The notes under the pieces were generated by a model that was not told the DNA's origin, ran no database searches, and saw nothing but the letters and a program-made list of their open reading frames with translations. Position numbers and translations under genes: made by a program. From assembly GCA_949987705.1 (NCBI GenBank), contig OX465281.1, forward strand, positions 29,558,942-29,622,941: DNA of 64,000 nucleotides. The letters are read 5' to 3'. This stretch comes from Thereva unica (lineage: Eukaryota > Arthropoda > Insecta > Diptera > Therevidae). Positions 12,261 through 21,489 of this stretch are shown here, in pieces. Position 1 is the first letter of the stretch, and each line of letters opens with the position of its first letter.

Positions 12261-12688
12261 CTATAGTCTGTCAAGGCTCTTCAAATCCAAATATCTAACC
12301 ATAACGTCTAAACTTTTAATATATAAGACGATGGTCTTACCCGTTCTCACATATGCATCCGAAACGTGGGTGCTTAGCAAAAAGCTCTCAAACCTCTTGG
12401 GCGTGTTTGAGAGGAAAATACTTCGGAGGATTGTTGGCCCCGTATGTGAGGAAGGACGATTCCGGAGACTCTACAATGACGAGATCTACGAGCGCTATCG
12501 CGACATAGATGTTGTGAAGAAAATAAAGCTCGGTAGGCTCCGGTGGGCAGGGCATCTAGCTCGTATGAGTGAAGATGAGCCTGCTCGGAAAGTTCTCTGC
12601 GGTAAGACCTATGGGGTGCGACAGCGAGGGAGGCCCAACCTTCGCTGGAAGGATGGCGTGGACCAGGACGCTCAGAGTTTAGGGATGC

Positions 12689-13095
12689 TGTAGTGACCGC
12701 GTAAACTTAATTACCAAGTTTACGCAAAGTCACACAACAGCCTCCCACACAATAAACACGATCAGTCGGAACACTCCATCGATCACCGAACTTAAAGTTC
12801 AGTGATCTACTCGCCTCCCGTTCCGTTCCGATCGTGTATATCGGGACAGCCAATTTCCGGCATCTTCGTTTTTACATTAGAGTCCGAAGGTCCCCCCGGT
12901 TAACAAACCCCGAGTCCCGTCGCGTGCCCCAAAAAGCAAATTATTATCCGTAAATAATATACTATAAATAGTTAGAATTCTCTAAGTAAGCGTACAGTGT
13001 ATAAAAGTTATTATAACATATCGTTAAAATAAAGTTTATTGTGATAAATCGAATTACGGGTTTTTTTCTAAAAACCGCATGGCGCGGCAAACACA
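12689..13095. mobile_element. Solo LTR (407 bp)
   Basis: The insert begins TGTAGTGACC and ends GGCAAACACA, the TG...CA ends of a long terminal repeat, and is flanked by the 4-bp duplication ATGC (12685-12688 and 13096-13099), as left by Ty3/gypsy-type integrases. A TATA-like ACTATAAATA (12961-12970) and AATAAA (13028-13033) sit where an LTR promoter and poly(A) signal would be. No internal retroelement sequence remains, so it arose by LTR-LTR recombination. Its family cannot be named. Confidence 0.8.
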
Positions 13096-13744
13096 ATGCC
13101 AAACTGGATGACATCGGCTCAGAATCGGGACAGGTGGAGAGAACAGTTGCGCGAGGCCAGGACCGGATCCCGGTTGTAGAGCCGTTAAAGAAGAAGAAGA
13201 AGTACAAGATAACACAAAAACGGTTCAACCAATCAACTTCTAGTTTCGTGCATATTAAAGTAAACAATTTTCTTCATAGAAATAGTGGAGCACATTTTGA
13301 AAATTGTAACATTAACTCCTTTTTTTAAGCCATAAATTATGAAAAAAAACAGCGAAAAACGTCACTCACATTTCAAAATCGCGCCATTTCGTCAATTTTA
13401 ATTTTTTTTTTTGAAAGTCGTTCACTCTTTCTGAGACAAATTTATTCTAGTTTACAATAATGTCATCATTATTTGATTTCAGGCTAATCTGCGACCCCTA
13501 GATTGTACACAGCTGGGCAGTTTTCGAAAAACATGCTTTCGGAGAAGCTGAATACCGGGCACCATTTTGTTTTTTTTTTGCATAAAAAAATTTTTACGTA
13601 CAGATTAATGTACAATAAAAGATACTGCCAAATATCATTTCCCTATGTCTTGTCATTTTCATTTAAAAAAATCACAAACTTTACTTACTTTTTGGCACGC
13701 TAGATGAGAACCTCCCCTTAACGTGGAGACTACAAAATTTAACT

Positions 13745-13895
13745 TCGGATCCGTTACTATTCAAACATGGTTTTCCACAAGGCTCCATATTAGGGCCGTT
13801 GCTTTTCAGCATGTACATAAATGACGTCAGCAGTGTCGTGACAAATTGTTAATTGTACATGTATGAAGATGATGACAAAATTTATTTAAATACTA
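13745..13895 (+). pseudogene. Reverse transcriptase remnant
   Basis: A short plus-strand stretch encodes GFPQGSILGPLLFSMYINDV, the conserved RT block before the active site, followed by a stop and a degraded MYEDDDKIYL that stands where YADD should be. No other part of this element is recognisable on either side. It resembles jockey/CR1-type RTs such as J and K but is not obviously a copy of either. Confidence 0.65.
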
Positions 13896-14841
13896 GCTGG
13901 AACCCGGTGCGTCTCACTGCACCTATAAGCTAATAGTATGGCGTGCGCCAAAACATGTGGGAATCTCAAAATCGCTTTTTCCATGGACAGTGAGAGAAGA
14001 GAAGTGTCACTTCGTTCGCTTAAACACCCACGTCACCCGCTCATTTATATTCCCAATCCCAATTCAATGGTGTCACTGCCACTCTTGTGGCGCCCTCGCT
14101 TCGAGCGTTTTTTATAGGCCGTGGTGCATTCGCCCCAAATTATAATTTTGCTCGTTTTAAGGAATGTGGTAATACGGGAGTTTTTGTTGATGTTACATGT
14201 AGGTGTTTCTATCTGGTTCAAATTAAAAGGGAGGTTGCGCGCTGAATGTTTTGCCTTTACCGGAGAAACGTTGAATTTCTGTTCTCGCACCAAACCGCTG
14301 TCTTGCACAGCATTTTTGCCTCGTGTCGTTTTGAACTTAGCTGTTAATATTCATCATAAGTCCTCAATCAGTATTAAAGCTTAACTGAAAATTTCGTCAG
14401 AACAATCACAGTTGCGTATGCGTATAGCACAATTCACACTATGAGTGGAGACGGTAATTACGTTCAATAGGCAACGTTTGGCAATATTGGACGAACTTGC
14501 CAAATATTTAATGGCATGATAAAAAGTAATTTTTCCTTAAGAAATATGATATAAAAAATATGCCCCATGCAAAATTATTGTATGTTGAAAATCAAGCTCT
14601 TTGAAATCTAGGAAAATTTCCAGGTACCCCAGCTCAAAAGGGAAACGCTCTGAACATATCCGATTATTGAATTTGTTGCCTTTTTGGCTTTGAGACTATT
14701 TGTTTAAGCCATGAATTGTAAAAATCGAGCATATACAGCAGTGGCGGATACAAGGGCGGAAATGGGGAACATCCCCCCCAAGAGCGCTATGATTTATGGA
14801 TTACTTTAGTTCTGAAAAAATCGTCAAGTGAACTATGAAAT
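13896..14841. other. Unassigned DNA
   Basis: No gene is seen. CAGTGGCGGATACAAGG at 14741 resembles the end of a hAT-type inverted repeat, but I found no matching second end. A plus/minus pair of ORFs near 14045-14384 overlaps on opposite strands and has no recognisable domain. Confidence 0.35.
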
Positions 14842-15198
14842 TTCTTCTTCTTCTTTAAAGGCTCTACAACCGGGATCCGGTCCTGGCCTCGCGCAACTGT
14901 TCTCTCCACCGGTCCCGATTCTGAGCCGATGTCATCCAGTTTGGCATCCCTAAACTCTGAGCGTCCTGGTCCACGCCATCCTTCCAGCGAAGGTTGGGCC
15001 TCCCTCCCTGTCGCACCCCATAGGTCTTAAGGCCCATACGGACGCTAAAACATGGTACGAGTAAACATGGTACCAGCAAAACCCGCAGACGGTAAACCGA
15101 GCTGAGACCAATTTACTCGAACTTGAACATCTGTCTTTTGACAATTACGGTCAATGAGTCGAGAAGTAGTGTTAAACTAAGATATTTTTTGTTAAATA

Positions 15199-16516
15199 AT
15201 GAGTGCGGAAAGAAGGTTTTTAAATTTTTTAGTTATTTGTGAATGTTTAGAGCAAGAGGAGGAAGAACTGTTGTTGAAACGTCAAAGAAAAAGGATATGG
15301 ATAAAAGAATGGCTGAAAAATAGGCCTAAATTCACTCATACAAAATTATTAAAGGAACTTCAATGTTCGGCTCCTGATGATTTTAAAAATTTCCTTCGCA
15401 TGGACACTGAGAGTTATGATAAATTATTAGAAGTTGTGACACCAATAATAATTAAACAAAATACTGTGATGCGCGACACGATTTCACCACATGAAAGATT
15501 ATCTGCTACTTGACGATTTCTAGCTTCCGGTCAAAGTTATGAGGATCTTAAATTTTTAACAAGAATTTCAGCCAGAAGTTTATGCGATATTGTTATTGAA
15601 ACATGCTGTGCCATTATGAAAGCATTGAAAAATTACATAAAGGTATTAAATGTTTAAATACTTCATACTAGATTTTTTATCTTAAATTTGCTTTACGTCT
15701 GTGTTCCACCAGATGATTGGAGAGCAGTAGCCGGGGGATTTCATAAACGCTGGAATTTTCCCAATTGCATCGGAGCGATGGACGGGAAACACGTAAATAT
15801 CCGTAAACCGCCAGGAACAGGATCATATTACTTCAATTATAAAAAAAGCTTCAGCATAGTATTGTTTGCTATAGTGGATGCCGATTATAATTTTATTATG
15901 GTAGAAGCCGGAGCCAATGGGCGAGTATCTGATGGTGGGATCCTGGCAAATTCAAAATTTTTTAAAAAAAATGAAGGCACATAGCCTACAAATCCCTCAG
16001 TCAAATATGCTACCTGGCACAAATACGGAGTTGCCACTTGTTTTTGTTAGGGACGAAGCCTTTCCTTTACAAGAAAATATAATGAAACCTTTTAGCAGAG
16101 AAAACTTATCTGACGAAGAGACAATTTTCAATTACAGGCTATCAAGAGCTCGTAGAATCGTGGAAAACGCATTCGGCATTTTGTCGTCTCGTTTTAGGGT
16201 GTTATTGACTGCAATCAATTTACATCCTGATAAAGCCAAAATAATAGTCTTAGCATGTTGCTATTTACATAATTTTTTAAGGCAACGGAACGAGTCGTAC
16301 TATTTACATAGAGAAAGTATTGATATAGAGGACATCGAATCTGGAATAATTCAGTCAGGGTCCTGGCGATTGGACGATTCACAGATGACAACTTTGAATT
16401 GGATTCAAACAAGGAACTCATCGACTAACTCGAAAAATATACGTCTCGAGTTCTGCCGCTACTTTAACACTGTCAGGGCAGTACCATGGCAAAATTTGTA
16501 TTTGAAAAAAAAGTAA
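15199..16516 (+). pseudogene. Harbinger DDE transposase (HARBI1-like nuclease)
   Basis: The product cuts and joins transposon DNA. The N-terminal frame (15199-15513) runs to SPHERLSAT, where a TGA at 15512-15514 interrupts; the same frame then continues as RFLASGQSYEDLKFLTRISA to about 15642. An intron-like stretch starting GTATTAAATG follows. Coding resumes near 15705 with VPPDDWRAVAGGFH and WNFPNCIGAMDGKHVNIRKP, whose Asp is the first catalytic residue. The frame shifts in the A-run at about 15960-15970 and continues with FVRDEAFPL (second Asp) and RRIVENAFGILSSRFRVL (Glu). All three catalytic residues remain. The lesions are one nonsense codon and one A-run frameshift; the second could be a sequencing artefact. 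Confidence 0.88.
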
Positions 16517-16566
16517 TGTAATTTCTAAACTTTTTATATATTTATTAATTAAAATAAACTTATATA

Positions 16567-17471
16567 TTATTGTAAATTAATAGTATTATCTGAAAATAAA
16601 TCTTTCACCGTTTGATATGTTAAAACAATTTGTGGTTCTGCGGTTTCTTCCCCTGTTGGAATCTCCTGAAGACTAATGTTTTCAGAAGAATAGTGTGAAG
16701 TTGAAGCAGGTGTCGAAGATCTGGATGATCCTGACATCGAGATGGAGTTCAATGTCAACTGGTCCAATTGGCCTAAGACTAAAGTGTCTTCAATCGCCTT
16801 TTTGGCGTAGATACGCTGCGTCGCTGACAGTTTTCTAAAGGACGCTGCCCAACTTTTCGCATAAATTTCTGCCTCGTCTTCCACGACGTCCTCTTTGGCC
16901 GACCCCTGCATATTACTGATGGCAGTACGCAGAAGCTCATTCCTGTTTGCCATGTGTTGAGATGTGTTGAGATTTTTTCGCCTTTTTGTAGAGGAGCTTG
17001 GCAGCTCTGTTGCTTCCTGAAACATTAAAAAATTATTATTGAAGAGCTGTACAAATAATATAATCAATTTACTTACTATTGCTGTTTCGACGATTACATT
17101 TTCCTCGGAGAGGTCTATGGTCGATAAACCTGGCATTTGTCGTTCCTGGTCTCTTAAAAAATCCACACAATCAAAATACCATAAAGAAGGTACATACACT
17201 GTTTCAGAACTAGTTCCTGATTTTTCACTGGTTTCAATTTTTTTTACCTCACGCCTATAGCACAATTTTATATTTATAAGTTTTTTTTTTTGAAATCATT
17301 TAAACTAGCGTTTGGGTCAATTTTTTTGTACTCCTCGTATAATTTTTCCCAAGCCTGTTTTTTTTCGTCTTTGTTCTTAAATGTATCGTCTTTTATTTTC
17401 CACAAAGCCGGTAAACTTTTTAAAACTTCGAAAAATTCTTTCCACGCGTCGTTATTTGGTATAGCTGCCAT
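16567..17471 (-). pseudogene. Harbinger MADF-domain accessory protein
   Basis: The minus-strand gene encodes an N-terminal MADF (Myb/SANT-like) domain: WKEFFEVLKSLPALWKI, KKQAWEKLYEEYK, then LCYRREVKKIE. Such proteins bind the transposon ends and bring the nuclease there. The two halves are in different frames; one extra A in the run at about 17280-17290 would join them. A likely intron spans about 17018-17076, with donor ATA/GTAAGT and acceptor TTTCAG/GAAGC on the minus strand. The C-terminal part ends near 16578 and has a Ser-rich segment (SISMSGSSRSSTPAST). It is divergently placed, tail to tail, with the nuclease gene. Confidence 0.82.
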
Positions 17472-18251
17472 TTCACTATTTTTTAAATTTACTACGACCG
17501 ATGTTAACTCTGCGAAATCTCAATTTAAATGACGTGTTTGAGCAAATGTTGACAAACCAGTCCGCATACACTCAAACATGGTATCACCAACGCAAGGCTC
17601 CGCCCACAAACATCAAGAAAAATCAAACTGATTTTGATTTTACTAGCACCGTTGGTGAGACCACAAGTTTGGTACGCATACCGGCCAGCAGACAACCAAC
17701 ATCAGCTGGAACATGGTACTAGTACCATGTTTACTCGTACCATGTTTTAGCGTCCCCATGGGCCTTTACCGCAGAGAACTTTCCGAGCAGGCTCATCTTC
17801 ACTCATACGAGCTAGATGCCTTGCCCACCGGAGCCTACCGAGCTTTATTTTCTTCACAACATCTATGTATGTCGCGATAGCCCTCGTAGATCTCGTCATT
17901 GTAGAGTCTCCGGAATCGTCCTTCCACACATACGGGGCCAACAATCCTCCGAAGTATTTTCCTCTCAAACACGCCCAAGAGGTTTAAGTGCTTTCGTGCA
18001 CCCACGTTTCGGATGCATATGTGAGAACGGGTAAGACCATCGTCTTATATAGTAAAAGTTTAGACGTTATGGTTAGATATTTGGATTTGAAGAGCCTTGA
18101 CAGACTATAGTAGGCTTTGTTGGCTTTTAGCAGTCGTGCGCGTATTTCTGGTTCCATGCTATTGTCGGCTGCTACTATTGACCCAAGGTAGGTAAATGAT
18201 TTTACCACGTTAAACTCGTGTTCCGCTACCTTGATTGTGGGACCAATGTTA

Positions 18252-18563
18252 CGGTGCGTCCACACTACACGGTCTTAGGTCATACGCGCTTTTGCCTCTT
18301 TTTTTCATATAGAGTTTAATGGCTTTTTTGTGATATTTTTAATGGCAAAGGCAGCACGACCAAACGGCACGGACAAAAGGCTGTGCTTAAAAAGGTACAT
18401 TTTACGTCCACACACCGGCTTTTCAGAAACGCGTACGGCCTTTCATATGAAAATTGATTTGTTTTCTCAATTTGCTCACGATTTAAAGCTCATGCGCGCT
18501 TTTGGCTGAGGCCGTATAACGAAAAGCGCGTGGGATTCAAGTCCGCATAGTGTGGACGGCCCA
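18252..18563. mobile_element. 312-bp MITE with TTA duplication
   Basis: The insert interrupts fragment F between TTA at 18249-18251 and TTA at 18564-18566; the uninterrupted sequence is seen in element E near 11745-11760. Its ends read GTGCGTCCACACTACACGG and, in reverse complement, GGGCCGTCCACACTATGCGG, forming an imperfect inverted repeat. The 3-bp TTA duplication suggests mobilisation by a Harbinger-type transposase, though the ends differ from the 2.7-kb Harbinger nearby, so a different enzyme is implied. No coding capacity. Confidence 0.8.
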
Positions 18564-18610
18564 TTAGGTGTTCTTCCAGACGAAGCTACCATGTACTTTG
18601 TTTTGCTTTC

Positions 18611-19338
18611 TATGAAATTTACATCTATATATAATCCTCAAAACTACTGCCTTTATTTTCAACGAAAAACACTCCTGAAAAATGGCAATAAAAATTTAAA
18701 AATTGTAGCTGTTTGAAATGTTCTCTAATCAAAATAGGTCTGTATCTGAAATTGTTGGCTTTCTAAAAAAGCGGCTAGGCTAGGCTAGGTACAATAACTC
18801 TGTAAGCTATTTGGTTATCACATTCCCTATGGTTAAAGTTGAGCAGTACTTATGCGAGGCAGTACATTTGTCCCATATACATGACGGTAAATCGTACCGA
18901 AGCCTCAATTAAAATGTCCTACCACTATTGGTATGTGCGTGTAAACCTGTACCATCACCGCCCCAAACATATGAATCTCAAGAGAAACATTCATTTTAAT
19001 CCCTTCAGTCCATTTGTTGCATTGTTGAAACAATTTTCGTATAAATTGGTACCGATAGGGTTAAATAGATCACGTAGTATTACAATCAGACCTAAAACAT
19101 AGGTGTCAACATTTTTTTTGCACTCAGTTAAAATAAAGATTGAACTTCAGCATATATCGAGAATAGCTAAAAATTGAAATAGCCCTTGAATGAAATGTCT
19201 AATTTCTCCATATATCGGTAGAAGCAAAGAAATTTATTCAAAAGTCCTATCTTAAAATATTTTTTTCAGAATTTGTAGGTTATGCGATTATTCTCGTATG
19301 AATTGCTATTCATGAGATATCGCTGTTTTGAAGATTAA
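18611..19338. other. Unassigned AT-rich DNA
   Basis: No gene or named repeat is seen. A short GGCTA repeat sits at 18774-18788. Confidence 0.4.
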
Positions 19339-19923
19339 TAAAAAATAGGTAAAAAAACTTTTAAGTTAAATGGTTTTATTTGAAATTATAAGCTGCACCA
19401 AAAACTAGAAAATAATAAGAACACAAACATGGACCTTTTGAGATTCTGGCGTCTGGTAAGAAATCGTGCAATAGTAGCCGTGCTGTTTTCTCATGTCGTA
19501 TGCCTAGGGGCACTTTGTGGCGCTGCGTTAACGGATCAAGTAATATTCTGGGACTTTTAACAGACTAAAATATAAACATGGGGCGCATTTGAGATATATT
19601 TTTGGTGGGCTTGGAACACATTTTTCTAGACAAGTCGTTCTTATTTAATTATACAGTAGTTATGCAGGTTTTTATGCGCCCCATGGTTTTATTTTAGTCT
19701 GTTAAAAGTCCCAGAATATTACTTGATCCGTTAACGCAGCGCCACAAAGTGCCCCTAGGCATACGACATGAGAAAACAGCACGGCTACTATTGCACGATT
19801 TCTTACCAGACGCCAGAATCTCAAAAGGTCCATGTTTGTGTTCTTATTATTTTCTAGTTTTTGGTGCAGCTTATAATTTCAAATAAAACCATTTAACTTA
19901 AAAGTTTTTTTACCTATTTTTTA
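19339..19923. repeat. Near-perfect 585-bp inverted repeat (fold-back)
   Basis: The left arm 19339-19588 and right arm 19674-19923 are each 250 bp and reverse-complementary with only about two mismatches (in the stretch around 19571-19577), separated by an 85-base loop. Transcription across it would give one long hairpin RNA. There is no ORF of note and no clear target duplication; the word TTATTTTCTAGTTTTT occurs both inside the right arm (about 19847) and just outside it (about 19921), which may mark how the inverted duplication formed. It could be a very young fold-back transposon or a hairpin-RNA locus. Confidence 0.9.
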
Positions 19924-20044
19924 TTTTCTAGTTTTTAGTTTGATCTTTGGCTCCTGTCATTATGCAAATTCCTCATCCTTTCCAACTCTTTCAGTGCATC
20001 TTTATTGCACGGTTTCTTGCCCGTTAATTTCTGACAAATGCATT

Positions 20045-20580
20045 CCATATTTCAGAACATATTTGCAAAAATCAACCGCTGTTTTGAATTTTCAAATTTT
20101 GACCACAGAATCGTCATTTGTGACCCTGAAAACCCCCCGAAACCGATTTTCAATGGATTCAGCACACATTTCCAAAATTCACCCGCCATATTGCCGCCAC
20201 CATTTTGAATTTTCAAGTTTTGACCACGGAATCGTCATTTGTGGCCCTAAAAACCCCGCGATACCGAATTTCAATGGATTCAGAACACATTTGCAAAAGT
20301 CATCCGCCATGTTGGCGCCGCCATTTTGAATTTTCAAATTTTGACCACAGAATCGTCATTTGTGGCCCCAAAAACCCCCCGATATCGATTTTCAATGGAT
20401 TCGGAACACATTTGCAAAATTCATCTGCCATATTGGCGCCGCCATTTTGAATTTTCAAATTTTGGCCACAGAATCGTCATTTGTGGGCCTAAAAACCCCC
20501 TTATGCCGAGTTTCAATGATATCGGAACTCAATTGGAAAATTCGTCCGCCACCTTGGAACCGCCATCTTGATTTTTTTAC
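20045..20580. repeat. 121-bp tandem repeat array (about 4.4 units)
   Basis: The word GACCACAGAATCGTCATTTG recurs at 20101, 20222, 20343 and (as GGCCACAG) 20464, an exact spacing of 121 bp. Each unit also holds an AAAACCCC run, TTCAATGGATTC and CGCCATTTTGAATTTTC. ORFs of 80-130 codons across the array only reflect the repeat, since the unit is not a multiple of three and the same peptide-like string appears in successive frames. Sequence after the array (CAAAATTTCATAAGAATCGG) resembles text often found at the edges of DNA transposons. Confidence 0.9.
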
Positions 20581-21489
20581 AAAATGGTCAGATTGCATTG
20601 TCACGGGAACTCAATGTGTGGGCAAAATTTCATAAGAATCGGTTTAGTAGAAGTAGTTGAAAAAGCTGTCGCAAGATTTGAACCAAATATACGAGGTCAA
20701 GCTAAATAAAACCATTAAAAAAATACTTAGAGGTAGCCCTAATAAGGAATCCCGCCAGGTTAACCGGTTAATAATAGGGTACCAAAGTTTCGTTTTGGTC
20801 TGCTCTTCACCTTGTTCACCTAGTAGTCTGGTACTGCCTGCATCACAGCCTTTTGTTGGCTGGTTAGTGCGATCTACTTGTTTTAGGGGGCATAATCTAC
20901 TTGTTTTAGCCGCCACATCACCTTGCTTGGCCTGCGGCTATGTTTAGGGCCCTTTCAGGATATTTAAATTTCAAAAAATATTTGAAAATTTGTGGTAAGA
21001 ATAAGTCGATTCAGAACATTTAATATAGATACCGAACGGTCGGTACTTTATTTGCGGATGAACCTAAGTTACTTAGTGTATCCTAGAATGAAACAGGTCT
21101 AGACGAAGCAAAGAAACGAAACGCTACAAGAGGAAAGAATTTGGAGCGCTGTTAACATGGTCCGATTAACAAGGAGCTTTAAGGAATTGTATGGGGCGAA
21201 GAAAATAGACAAAGGTAGACCGGTTTTCGTTCGATGTGGGGGTCAAGCAGAATATTGTACGTGTTGGTACTTAGTTGGGGGACCGCTCGGGAAAACTGCT
21301 GTCGGCACTCTCGCTTTAAAATGGTGAAAAGGCAATTTCAAAAAGTGAACAAAAGCTGGCAGAAAATATAGACTATGATGATGTCATCGACGACTTGATA
21401 CGTTTTTATTAACCAGTTAACTTGGCGAGATGCCCTCCTTATACTTGGGGTCCTTGTTTGATTTTGCTACGTCCTAGGAGAGTTAAAAG
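20581..21489. other. Unassigned DNA
   Basis: No gene recognised. ORFs at 20644-20947 overlap on opposite strands without domains. CCTAGAATGAAACAG at about 21084 recurs at about 24507, hinting at a shared short repeat. Confidence 0.35.

Larger units (their letters stand above)
10641..13180 (+). pseudogene. Reverse transcriptase region of RTE element E
   Basis: The frame 10700-11890 encodes the linker and RT: KASGADGIAAELVK, NYRGITLLSTMYKIFSAIL, FIDFKAAYDSIAR (catalytic Asp), NGLRQGDGLACLLFNLTLEKV and LLAYADDIDIIGR (catalytic Asp pair), all typical of the RTE clade. It is cut after KANKAYY by a 366-bp insert, resumes with VLPVLTYASETWVLSK at 12330, and is cut again at AQSLGM by a solo LTR. The remaining tail lies at 13100-13180. 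Both insertions can be removed in silico with one target duplication and the frame then reads through, as shown by copy F. Confidence 0.85.
9319..13202 (+). mobile_element. RTE-clade non-LTR retrotransposon E
   Basis: The element is bounded by the 9-bp target duplication TACAAGATA (9310-9318 and 13203-13211) and ends in (AAG)n at 13190-13202, the microsatellite-type tail usual for RTE elements. After removal of two later insertions (11895-12260 and 12689-13095) it is about 3.1 kb, which suits a near full-length RTE. Four other 3'-end copies of the same family occur in this window (F; 30753-30918; 48966-49206; and the parts of F at 17769-18610). Confidence 0.85.
9079..13721. mobile_element. 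TTAA-flanked DNA transposon remnant, interrupted by RTE element E
   Basis: An exact inverted repeat bounds the unit: TTAA plus GGGGAGGTTCTCATCTAG at 9079-9100 and its reverse complement at 13700-13721. TTAA target duplications with short terminal inverted repeats are typical of piggyBac-like (also Kolobok-like) elements. After removing E (9319-13202 plus its 9-bp TSD), about 740 bp of non-coding sequence remains, so this is a MITE-like, non-autonomous copy. No transposase is visible. It lies beside an RT remnant at 13745-13895. Confidence 0.7.
15030..17765. mobile_element. PIF/Harbinger DNA transposon, 2736 bp, nearly complete
   Basis: Both ends begin AGGCCCAT and continue into GGACGCTAAAACATGGTACG and a shared AGTAAACATGGTAC; the 44-bp terminal inverted repeats differ at only about two positions. 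The target duplication is TTA (15027-15029 and 17766-17768), as expected for Harbinger. It carries the usual two genes on opposite strands, a DDE nuclease (15199-16516) and a MADF/Myb-like DNA-binding protein (16567-17471). High repeat identity suggests a fairly recent insertion, although both genes now have small disruptions. Confidence 0.92.
14842..18610 (-). mobile_element. RTE fragment F, split by Harbinger and by a MITE
   Basis: Minus-strand copy of the E family, truncated at its 5' end near 18610. Three pieces are collinear with element E: 14842-15029 (the 3' end, with its (AAG)n tail seen as CTT repeats), 17769-18251, and 18567-18610. The first gap is the Harbinger transposon and the second a 312-bp MITE, each with a TTA target duplication. 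The coding remnant includes MVLPVLTYASETWV and AEHEFNVVKSFTYLGSIVAADNSM. Copy F shows the empty sites for both inserts in E, and E shows the empty sites for both inserts in F. Confidence 0.85.

Noticed and set aside
14741..14770. hAT-type terminal repeat CAGTGGCGGAT
   Set aside because: No matching second end or 8-bp duplication found nearby.
19940..20635. Four overlapping ORFs of 80-130 codons with similar peptides
   Set aside because: They come from the 121-bp tandem repeat; the same string appears in successive frames because the unit is not a multiple of three.
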